Shown here one piece after another: positions 56,795 through 64,000 of a stretch of 64,000 nt of DNA. A program made the translations under genes and the position numbers. Source of the DNA: CAIWHR01 sp963846855 (GTDB lineage: Bacteria > Pseudomonadota > Gammaproteobacteria > Burkholderiales > Casimicrobiaceae); the NCBI GenBank assembly GCA_963846855.1, contig CAWJXK010000008.1, positions 1,736,001-1,800,000 of the forward strand, in the 5' to 3' direction. Every line of letters starts with the position of its first letter. The stretch's first letter is position 1. Under the pieces are notes generated by a model. The model did not search any database and had not been told where the DNA came from. It saw only the letters and a list, made by a program, of their open reading frames with translations.

Positions 56795-57193
56795 CGTGGC
56801 ACAAGTTCAGAGCTCCATTCAGATTTGCCATCGTAGGCATCGCAAACACATTGATTGGCCTACTCGCGATCTACCTTTGCAAGTGGCTACTCGGGTTCAG
56901 CGATGCACTTGCCAACATCAGCGGCTATATGATCGGACTCGCTGTCAGCTTCCTTTCTAAACCGGGGATGGACTTTTCAGCACTCAGGCGAAGTGCTTCC
57001 GGCGCTGGCGCGATTCATTGTGATCTTCGCGCTGGCTTATTTGCTTAATCTTGCCACCGTGCTCATTGCGATACGCTCCTTCGACGTTAACTCCTATCTG
57101 GCTCAAGCGATCGGCATCGTGCCTTACGCGTTAATGTTCTATTTCGGCAGTCGTCATTTCGCCTTTAGGACTGCACCGGTCCGGCGCGAATGA
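56791..57193 (+). CDS. GtrA-family flippase-like membrane protein, one frameshift
   Basis: Small four-helix protein thought to flip undecaprenyl-phosphate-linked sugars made by the GtrB-type enzyme. The first frame gives RFAIVGIANTLIGLLAIYL and SGYMIGLAVSFLSK. After that, near 56965, one extra base breaks the expected WTFQHSGEVLPALARFIVIF, which continues in the +1 frame to 57193 with LLNLATVLIAIRSF and YFGSRHFAFR. Corrected length 133 residues, normal for GtrA. Confidence 0.85.
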
Positions 57194-57289
57194 ATGCCGG
57201 CACCACTGACCGATCATTGTCGACTGGTGCTGGAGCGTTGCTTCGCTGCGCCAGTACGCCATTTCGACAAGATCGAAGGAAAACGGCTG

Positions 57290-58000
57290 ATGAATTATCG
57301 AAAGACGCACCTGGACAAAGGTGGCGTGTACGACGCAACTATCGCAAGCGATCCTTTCGATGCCTATATGGCGCGCTGGGAGGCTTCCTACCTGCGCCAA
57401 ATTGTTCCGGAGCTCGTACACGGCGGTGGACGGTATCTCGACTTTGCATGTGGCACGGGACGAATTACGGCTATAGTGGCACCTCTTGTCCGCGAGTCGG
57501 TTGGCGTTGACCTTTCTGAATCGATGCTCGCCGAGGCTCGCCTGAAGTGTCCGGCCACGCGTTTCCTGAAGGCCGACCTTACGCGTGAGGACGTCGACAT
57601 CGGACAATTCGACCTGGCGACCTCGTTCCGGTTCTTCGGCAATGCAGAGGATGAGCTCCGACAGGCAGCGATAGCCGCGATCGCGAAGCGCGTACGCCCA
57701 AGTGGCTTCCTGATTGTAAACAACCACCGCAATCCCCGATCGCTTGGGTCGATGATCGCGGGTCTTGGAGGCAGCCATCACGATATGGACCTTACTCACC
57801 GCAAGCTCGAGCAACTCCTGACTAAGTCTGGGTTTCTGATCACGCATGTCCGCCCTATCGGATTTTGGATAATCCGGGCCAAGCAGCGCTACTCGCCGTC
57901 GCTCGCCGGAAGCACTGCCGCCATTGCGGAGCGGATCTTCCGACGTCGAATATGGGCGAGGTGGGCTCCCGACTGCGTCATCGTTGCCCAAAGGCACTGA
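57290..58000 (+). CDS. SAM-dependent class I methyltransferase
   Basis: A 236-residue protein with LDFACGTGRITAIVAPL, VGVDLSESMLAEARLKC, ADLTREDVDIGQFDLATSF and RVRPSGFLIVNNHRNP. The ATG at 57290 has AAGGA ten bases upstream and gives MNYRKTHLDKGGVYD, so it is preferred over the in-frame ATG at 57194 that touches the gtrA stop. It is the third methyltransferase in about 5 kb, suggesting a heavily methylated glycan. Confidence 0.85.
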   Translation: MNYRKTHLDKGGVYDATIASDPFDAYMARWEASYLRQIVPELVHGGGRYLDFACGTGRITAIVAPLVRESVGVDLSESMLAEARLKCPATRFLKADLTREDVDIGQFDLATSFRFFGNAEDELRQAAIAAIAKRVRPSGFLIVNNHRNPRSLGSMIAGLGGSHHDMDLTHRKLEQLLTKSGFLITHVRPIGFWIIRAKQRYSPSLAGSTAAIAERIFRRRIWARWAPDCVIVAQRH

Positions 58001-58156
58001 TATGATTGTTGCAGGTGTTAATGCGGAGGGCTTCGTGAATAGGTGCCCCACCGAGCGATTGGCCGACCAAGCTACAACTACCCGAATATTGCCGATCCTT
58101 CAGTAGTGTCCAAGTCCGGCGGGCATCCCGCTTGCTCAGGCCGGACCGTGTGTAAA

Positions 58157-58354
58157 TTACTTCTCGCGTGGCCAGAATCGGTAAAGTAGCATGTAGAGAA
58201 TCGCCCCACTCACTGCACCACCGATCAACATGCCGACGCCGTAAAGGCTCCACAAGGGTTCGGTGTTGGAACCGTTGAGGCGATTGATGGAGGCCATCAG
58301 CAGACCGAACAGTCCACCGATCAGAATCTGCTTGATGATGGATTGCGATTTCAC
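58157..58354 (-). CDS. Small two-helix membrane protein, unknown
   Basis: A 65-residue product from a GTG with GGGAG nine bases upstream. It has two hydrophobic, glycine-rich segments (ILIGGLFGLLMASI and VGMLIGGAVSGAILYMLL) and a basic end (RFWPREK). No family is recognised. It lies 30 nt downstream of the secreted-protein gene start on the same strand and could be cotranscribed from elsewhere. The ribosome-binding site and clean topology make it likely real. Confidence 0.55.
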   Translation of the reverse strand: MKSQSIIKQILIGGLFGLLMASINRLNGSNTEPLWSLYGVGMLIGGAVSGAILYMLLYRFWPREK

Positions 58355-58384
58355 GGCACGCTCCCGGTACCAGCGCTGTAGTTG

Positions 58385-59725
58385 TTACGCTGCAGTCCGA
58401 ATGAAATAGGCGTCCTGATTGTACGCAAACAGAATGCAAATGCCTTTCAGCGCCGAGACGTACTGCATCCGGCCCGCCAGTTGTTCCGAACCCAGCGTGG
58501 TGTCCACCGGCGGCGGCGTCCCGGTCGTCACCAGATAGTCCGCGTACCAGTCGGCCCCGCCGCTCGGGGTGATCTTCAGCACCGCGCCATTCCCCTGAAA
58601 CAACAAAAAACACTGTAACCCGGGATCGTAGACGAAGCCGCCTCCGATAGCGTGATAGCCATCGACCACGATGCTGCCCACCGCCGGGCCAGTCAACGAT
58701 CCGACGGTCAGCGTTCCGCTCGTAATGTTGATTGCGTGGGCGTTGAAGGCTAGCCCACCCGTTGCCCAGCCGAGCCGCAGGATCGTTCCCGTATTGGGAT
58801 TCAGGGCCGCCATGCCGCGGTGCGTTAGGTCGGTTATTGAGTCGCACACTTTCGCCCAGACGTTCGTCAGGGGGTTCCACCTCTGTACCGTGTTGTAGGT
58901 TCCGACGTATACGTCCTCGGTCACCGGATGTTTGCAGGTCCACGCGCCGGCCCAGGTTCTGCTGGCCGGGATGTAGGGATGCGTCCCAGGTGGACGCCAT
59001 GCGGAAGTGGCCCAGTCAAGGCTGTCGACCGTTTGCTGGTCCGGAAATCTCATGTCCGCGTCGGTCTCCCACACTTCTCCGCACATGAAGATGAAGAACG
59101 AATTTGCGTAAACGCCGTGCGAGTCGATGAACTGCGGTCCCCAATAGCTGTGCCGGGCGTTCGGCTTGCCATCCTTCATGTAAAGGTGCGAGGTTTGCCC
59201 CGGTGCGAACCGATCCCAGACCGCAGACGACGGCGATGGACCTACGGGAATTCGCCACGCCGGGGCATCCGCAGAGAGATCAAGCGCCCGTATTTCATTG
59301 CCAGCCCATCCCCCAGCTCCGCCGCCGCCAAAGACGAGCATCGTAGTGCCGCCCTTGATCGTACCGCCCGAATAGGCGTAGATGCCCAATTGCGGATTGC
59401 CATATGACCAGTCGCCCGGATCAAGCCCTGCGCTAATTATCTTTGAATAATCTGGCGACGAGTTGATCGTTTTCATTGCCGTATTAGGAATCTGTGTCCA
59501 TTGCAGCATCGGCACGTCTGCCAGCCATGCGGGCAGGCCCGACGTAACCACGGGCGACGGCGCATCCGATTGTGATCCGCAACCTGCCAGCGACGCAGGA
59601 ACCACGGGCACGGCCCCCAACGTAACGGAGGGTCGAACAGTCGTCGCGGCCAGCAGCCTTGCTGCAAGCGTCCGCCCAAGCAGCAAAGTAGTGCCGAAGA
59701 CTCCGAGGATTTCGCGCCGATTCAT
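58385..59725 (-). CDS. Secreted kelch-like propeller protein with Tat-type signal
   Basis: A 446-residue protein. The start NRREILGVFGTTLLLGRTLA looks like a twin-arginine signal; a cysteine follows in LAGCGSQ. The body resembles the N-terminal region of the repeat protein at 45633: MLVFGGGGAGGWAGNEI matches LYGGGHANYPGNDV there, FVYDPGLQCFLLF matches FKYDPTRVRFALW, and the ends align in style. A beta-propeller fold is likely, perhaps carbohydrate-binding. It diverges from the pair at 59927-61920. Confidence 0.7.
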   Translation of the reverse strand: MNRREILGVFGTTLLLGRTLAARLLAATTVRPSVTLGAVPVVPASLAGCGSQSDAPSPVVTSGLPAWLADVPMLQWTQIPNTAMKTINSSPDYSKIISAGLDPGDWSYGNPQLGIYAYSGGTIKGGTTMLVFGGGGAGGWAGNEIRALDLSADAPAWRIPVGPSPSSAVWDRFAPGQTSHLYMKDGKPNARHSYWGPQFIDSHGVYANSFFIFMCGEVWETDADMRFPDQQTVDSLDWATSAWRPPGTHPYIPASRTWAGAWTCKHPVTEDVYVGTYNTVQRWNPLTNVWAKVCDSITDLTHRGMAALNPNTGTILRLGWATGGLAFNAHAINITSGTLTVGSLTGPAVGSIVVDGYHAIGGGFVYDPGLQCFLLFQGNGAVLKITPSGGADWYADYLVTTGTPPPVDTTLGSEQLAGRMQYVSALKGICILFAYNQDAYFIRTAA

Positions 59726-59926
59726 CTAGTCACTATCGGATCCAAACGCACAACGTATCTATCGGACTTGACCCTGGTAGCGGTCGATGGTTCCGGCCAA
59801 TCCAGGAACTAAAGACGGGCTTCCGCATTCTTACCCTCTATTGTGCCTTCCGGTCCGAAACTGAAGCGGGTATATGCAGAATCGTAATTTGTGCTTCGGG
59901 GGAGGCGTTCTTCAGTTGGCTAGGGT

Positions 59927-60274
59927 ATGGTATCAAGGGAGCAATTTTCATGCGACCCGAGCCAATGGCTCGAGCGATTCACGGCGGACCAACTCCGATG
60001 GCTTCGGCTCGGTGGATTCAGCATTGCGTATGCGCGGAGCTTTCGTCACAATTATATGATCCGTGGCAATCGTGCGTGGTTGGGCAAAGCGGAGGTTGTC
60101 GAAACGTGGCCCTGTTCAGAATTGTGGGTGCGTTCAGCCGATTTGATCGTCCCCGTGCCGGACGATAGAATTATCATATCTATCCGCACCTGTGAGAACT
60201 GGAATGTACGAGAGGAAACAGATATGAGCAGCTTGCGCACGATGCGCGCGTTCCATAATGAAGTGAGCCGATGA
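59927..60274 (+). CDS. Hypothetical protein coupled to the Tat-exported lyase-like gene
   Basis: A 115-residue product with no family recognised: mixed, tryptophan-containing, no signal or membrane segment (for example QWLERFTADQLRWLRLGGF and WPCSELWVRSADLIVPVPDD). Its stop overlaps the next start by 4 nt (ATGA), which suggests translational coupling and a real gene. The evidence is only this overlap and a balanced composition. Confidence 0.45.
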   Translation: MVSREQFSCDPSQWLERFTADQLRWLRLGGFSIAYARSFRHNYMIRGNRAWLGKAEVVETWPCSELWVRSADLIVPVPDDRIIISIRTCENWNVREETDMSSLRTMRAFHNEVSR

Positions 60275-61920
60275 CTACGCGCCGCGAGTTTCTGATTGCG
60301 GGCGTGGGCTCCGTCGCCGCTTCGGTTGCGGGCTGCGGCGGCGGCAATTCAGCATCAGCCGAGCCTGCGTCGCCGGTTTCCCCAGCACCGGAAGGAGTGA
60401 ATCCTCAACCGCCGCCGCTAACGCCCCCCCCAGGAGGACAGGTACCGCCTCCCCCAATAACGCCAACGGGACTTGAAGACCCGATATTGATCTATGACGG
60501 TGCGGGCAGTATCACCGGCACGCATCTATACGCGAATCTCCTACCGTGGCGTAATCCTCTCGGCGATTGGCTTGACGCAGATGGAGTACCGCAGGGGACA
60601 AAAACATTTGGCGAGACACCGGTCGCGACAAACCAGACGGGACAAGTCACTATCGACGTAACTCGACTCGTCGCGCTCGGCGGCGAACCGTCGCTCGTTC
60701 TACGGGCGCTTACCGTCAGTTCTGGTTCGCCGACTCTTGTGTTCAAGTCCCGCGAATCCTCGTCGGGCCCGAAACTCAGCGTCACCTACAAAGACGGCAC
60801 ATCCGACTTGATTCCGGTCATGTACGACGCCGAGTGCAATACCACTACGGCCTACGTGATCGGAGACAAGCCGACGCTCACGGTCGGGTCAAGCAACGTC
60901 TATCTCCGCTTCCCGGCACCGACCAAGCCGGTGGGGGTCGCAACGTTGGTGCTGCAGATTGAACGTATCTGGCAAGGCGGGCGGCTCGTCGTTTATAAAT
61001 TCGCCCTGCACCGCGATCCCACGCCGCCGGACCGCTTCACGCTCAAGGGCGATCCTCGCATCTTCTTCCAGACGGAGAGCTTCGAAGACGCTCCCTTCTA
61101 CATGAAAGCAGTGATCTTTGGTGACGTGAGGCATGGGATTACCGATCCGTATCAGCAACGCGTGGCTGTCGATGTCGAGGGCGGTGGCCGGGCGCTGCAA
61201 GTAACGTTCGATCCCCACGTAAATGCTGCACTGACCGCCAGCGTGTGCTTTCCCAATTTCGACGAAGCCAATGAAGCCGCGTGGGAGTTCGACATCAGAT
61301 TCATGCCGGACATGCTTACCGGACTCGCAGATGGCTTCAAGTGCTTTGCCGGATGCTCGTCCAGCACGAAGAACGACGACGCCTATTTCGCATCATGGGC
61401 AGGGACCAATACTCCCGGCCGGTGCGGAACGTTGCTGGCGGGCAACGGTGGTTCAAAGTCTCATGGCGACGATGGCTGGAGCCTGCGGTGGGATGTGTAC
61501 AAGCCGCCGCCGCCCCCGCACCCTCTGAGCAACCGCTTCATGCCGATGCAATATATGTATTGGCCGGGACAGCACGATTACTACGGCGATGCGTTGATGT
61601 GGAACCTGAGCGCGAGCTCGATCCCGGTCGGTCAGTGGGTTACGATTGCCCAACGAGCCAAAATCAACTCCTGTGTGGGTACGAGCTATCAGAAGGATGC
61701 GGAATTTGATGGCTATATCAATCAAGTTCCGGCCGTCAGGAATCGTGGATTCTACCTCCGGACAACAGACAATCCGCTGATTGCACAACCGCCGTACAAC
61801 GTGCGGTCCAAGCTGGCCATCGGCCGAATCTGGCTGAACGCCTATCATGGCGGGCTCGCGTTGCCGCTGACGCGGTGCTCGTTTCAAGTGAGGAACTTCA
61901 GGGCGGCTAGGTTTGCGTAG
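60271..61920 (+). CDS. Tat-exported lipoprotein with DNRLRE-like and polysaccharide-lyase-like domains
   Basis: A 549-residue protein. A Tat signal TRREFLIAGVGSVAASVAGC ends in a lipobox-like VAGC, followed by a proline-rich linker (about 35-70). A DNRLRE-like region follows (LVLRALTVSSG, SRESSSGPKLSVTYKD). The second half (about 270-549) looks like a jelly-roll of the PL14-type lyases: FDIRFMPDML, DDGWSLRWDVYKPP, QYMYWPGQHDYYG, PVGQWVTI, DGYINQVPAV, RGFYLRTTD and IWLNAYHGG. A glycan lyase or binding protein anchored in the envelope is inferred; the lyase match is from memory of the fold pattern. Confidence 0.65.
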   Translation: MTTRREFLIAGVGSVAASVAGCGGGNSASAEPASPVSPAPEGVNPQPPPLTPPPGGQVPPPPITPTGLEDPILIYDGAGSITGTHLYANLLPWRNPLGDWLDADGVPQGTKTFGETPVATNQTGQVTIDVTRLVALGGEPSLVLRALTVSSGSPTLVFKSRESSSGPKLSVTYKDGTSDLIPVMYDAECNTTTAYVIGDKPTLTVGSSNVYLRFPAPTKPVGVATLVLQIERIWQGGRLVVYKFALHRDPTPPDRFTLKGDPRIFFQTESFEDAPFYMKAVIFGDVRHGITDPYQQRVAVDVEGGGRALQVTFDPHVNAALTASVCFPNFDEANEAAWEFDIRFMPDMLTGLADGFKCFAGCSSSTKNDDAYFASWAGTNTPGRCGTLLAGNGGSKSHGDDGWSLRWDVYKPPPPPHPLSNRFMPMQYMYWPGQHDYYGDALMWNLSASSIPVGQWVTIAQRAKINSCVGTSYQKDAEFDGYINQVPAVRNRGFYLRTTDNPLIAQPPYNVRSKLAIGRIWLNAYHGGLALPLTRCSFQVRNFRAARFA

Positions 61921-62050
61921 GCCGCATCGGCCCCGTGGGGCCGTGCAATCAGTCGGCCCGAATGCGCGAATGTAGTGCTCACCTGGCACTAGTGGCCTCC
62001 ATCGGCCGAATTCTTCCGAGGTGAGCTAACCGTGCGCAAGTGCGGGCGAT

Positions 62051-63342
62051 TCACTGCCGCGGCTCGGCACCGTCACGGCGACTTCCCGTGACAGAATCGC
62101 TCGCGAATGCAAAATACAGCCAGGCCAGATCGAAATAGGCAGAACTCAAGAACGCTCCGCTGACGACGTAGCCGAGCAGCCCGATGAGCAACCCGGTCGC
62201 ATAAGTCCCAGTCCAAGCGGTATCCGGATTCCTCCGGCCCAAGGCTCGAATGCGCAGAAGCGCCAGGTGGACGGAAATCAGCAACGATATGTAGACGAAG
62301 AACGCAACGAAACCGTGTTGACCGAGAACTTGAAAATAGATGCTGTGAGCGGCAGCGCTGTCCTTGTTGGCAGCGATCATGAATTTCTTATACTCGTCCG
62401 AGCCAAAATCGAGCCAGTGCCCATCATCGGCCCATTCGAATTCAAACCCGGCGCCTAAGAACGGACGATCCTTGGCGACATTCCAGGCCACGCTCCATGA
62501 CTCGAGCCTCTGATTGGCAGACCCGTCGCTCCTCGTAATTCGCAATCGTATCCGCTCGCTGAAATACCCTGTCCGGAAGTAATGCCGACGCAAAAATGGC
62601 GCTCACGACAAGCGCCGATCGCAACAACAATCCGCGGCCTCATCTTCAATTGGAGTAATACCAGAGGGATCATGACCGCGAGCCCGAGCCAGGCTCCACG
62701 CGAGTAGGTGAAGATCGACGCAATGACACTTAACCCTGCGGTGACATAAAGCAGCTGGCGCAACCAACGCCGATTCTCATCGCGCGCCAACGCCACGAGC
62801 ACGGGGATCACCATGTTCAGCGCCAAGCCGAGAAAGGTATTGCCTTCGATGAAACTACCTTCCGGGCCCTGCACTCGTTCGGCGCCGCCATGGAGGATGG
62901 ACCAGATTCCACCCTTGAACCCGTAGAAGCCGATGCTCGCCACGACCACAAGCAACAGCATGCGGATTCGGGTCTTTCCATAGATGAACATCGTTGCAAC
63001 GAAGGTCATGAAGATGACCTTGGCGACCTTTTCCCACTGCGGCCATGCGTATGCCGGTGCCCAGGCGTAAAACGTCGTCAATGTGAAATAGGCGAGCAAA
63101 ATAGCCATCAGGATCAGCTCGCGATTCCATGGAATGGGGCGTCGATCCTTGGCGATGACCGCACCCAGCAGTGTTGCACCAGCAATGAGCATGGCGAAAG
63201 GCATGGTGTAAGCAAAGCTCCAGGTAAGCCGATGTGGATTCATCAGGCCGACCCAGTACCACGCGAGGACTCCCAACCATGGTCTCGCTAGGCAAACCGG
63301 GAGCAGCGCAAATACAATCGCCGTCAATACATAATCACGCAT
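62051..63342 (-). CDS. Exosortase A-associated O-glycosylation ligase-type protein (TIGR03097-like), two frameshifts
   Basis: Wzy/WaaL-type polymerase or ligase with about ten transmembrane helices. The N-terminus (MRDYVLTAIVFALLPVCLA, WYWVGLMNPHRLTW, SFAYTMPFAMLIA), then SIGFYGFKGGIWSIL and GPEGSFIEGNTFLGLAL, is diagnostic. Two one-base insertions near 62630 and 62535 break it: the middle part LLRSALVVSAIFASALLPD and ANYEE is in a second frame, and the rest (DGSANQRLESWSVAWNVAKDRP, GHWLDFG) is in a third. Corrected it is 429 residues, the family length. Confidence 0.88.
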
Positions 63343-63652
63343 GATCTTATTCGTTCCTCAAAACAGGAGCGATCAGACTTTGTCGTCCCAAGAGCACGGG
63401 CGCAAACTCAATCGAGGAATCCCCGATCGGTTGTCGGCTTCAGCCCGAATGGGCATTTTAGCTTTCTTACCGGCAATATGCGGAACTACGTCGGAATCGT
63501 CGCAAAGCTTGTATGCCATCGCTACCGCGCCTAATCGTAGCGCACACGCAAGGGCGCGACGAGCGCAACGCGTTTTTTGTTCAGTACAAGACCAAACACG
63601 CGAGAAATTATCTTGGGTTGCGCACAGCGCGCACGATGCGAGAACGTGTGGT
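63343..63652. other. Gap between the O-ligase and flippase genes
   Basis: These 310 bases, with lower GC than average, hold no recognisable gene. They should contain the ligase promoter or an inter-operon leader. Confidence 0.4.
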
Positions 63653-64000
63653 TCAACCGCCGCGCTCATGCGTGCTTGATGTCGACGCGGTGGGGAGTGT
63701 CGCACTTCGCAACAGTCGTATCAGCTCGCGAGAGCCCCGTCGATTGAAGCCAAGGATCCCAGGACATAGACGCCGCGCCGGTCGCAACGAGCAAACAAAG
63801 TACCGAGAGCGGCGACAGGGATGGCGGCAGCAACCATCGGGTCCCGGCGACGGCCGCATACATTGTCACGGCCGCCATCCCGATGGCGCAAGTGCCCTCC
63901 AGAGATCGACCATCCGCAATCCCAGAGGGGGAAGCGTGCGGCGCATGTTCTCGAAAAAGACCACCGGGGTGATGAATACCCACGCCAGGCTCAACCCCTC
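63653..64000 (-). CDS. Probable Wzx-type polysaccharide flippase, C-terminal part, multiply frameshifted
   Basis: Only the end of the gene is in the window. From the right edge the first frame reads LAWVFITPVVFFENMRRTLP and LGLRMVDLWRALAPSG; it then passes to a second frame (MYAAVAGTRWLLPPSLSPLS, VLCLLVATGAAS), and the last part (ILGFNRRGSRELIRLLRSA) is in a third, ending at 63653. Put together these resemble the last helices and tail of oligosaccharide flippases (for example LLALFDRRGLRELLRLL in relatives). Two or three indels in about 200 bp make the reading tentative. Confidence 0.5.

Noticed and set aside
57194..57289. Upstream ATG for the third methyltransferase
   Set aside because: It touches the gtrA stop but lacks a ribosome-binding site, and the added residues are not typical; the ATG at 57290 has AAGGA and fits the family.

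Overview
The window is high-GC DNA from a Betaproteobacterium. The best evidence is gene order: on the minus strand tRNA-Leu, tig, clpP, clpX, lon, hupB, tRNA-Val, tRNA-Asp and a ppiD-type chaperone follow one another, an arrangement typical of that class. Hopanoid/squalene genes (hpnCDE), a type II secretion pseudopilin block and an exosortase/PEP-CTERM exopolysaccharide locus point to a free-living environmental member. The species cannot be named from the sequence.

Layout. 1-8.5 kb: protein quality control and tRNAs. 8.6-11.7 kb: hpnC-hpnD-hpnE, a squalene-forming set. 11.8-19.8 kb: housekeeping genes (rhodanese, GNAT, smpB, ratA, rnfH, NlpC/P60 peptidase, ankyrin protein, tatD, PilZ, holB, tmk, mltG). 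19.8-25.3 kb: gspGHIJKLMN, the pseudopilins and assembly platform of a type II secretion system whose C, D, E and F genes are not here. 25.3-26.2 kb: a DUF1624 membrane protein and tRNA-Val. 26.5 kb to the right end: a PEP-CTERM/exosortase A-type polysaccharide locus. It holds a PEP-CTERM substrate with a near-consensus sigma-54 promoter, YdcF, a trypsin-like protease, a lytic transglycosylase, a UDP-GlcNAc epimerase/dehydrogenase pair, the regulators PrsT, PrsR (sigma-54 activator) and PrsK (histidine kinase), an initiating sugar transferase, a CelD-like acetyltransferase, an asparagine-synthase-like protein, a large repeat protein, a deacetylase, methyltransferases, GT39 and GT2 glycosyltransferases, GtrA, three secreted surface or carbohydrate-active proteins, the TIGR03097-type O-ligase and the end of a probable Wzx flippase. 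The exosortase itself is not in the window.

How they work together. PrsK and PrsR are known to drive sigma-54 transcription of PEP-CTERM genes, and one such promoter is visible at 27356-27372. The sugar transferase would start the repeat unit on undecaprenyl phosphate. The TviB/TviC-like enzymes would supply UDP-GalNAc and UDP-GalNAcA. The glycosyltransferases, methyltransferases and deacetylase would build and decorate the unit, and the flippase and ligase would export and join it. The secreted proteins at 45.6 and 58.4-61.9 kb share two domain types, a kelch-like propeller and a DNRLRE-like sandwich, joined in one protein at 45.6 kb and split between two divergently transcribed genes at 58.4-61.9 kb.

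Caution. At least ten genes (ppiD, gspL, the epimerase, prsT, the asparagine synthase, the repeat protein, GT39, gtrA, the O-ligase and the flippase) are broken by one- or two-base indels whose correction restores full-length families. This looks like residual long-read error more than decay, so these genes are annotated as single loci.
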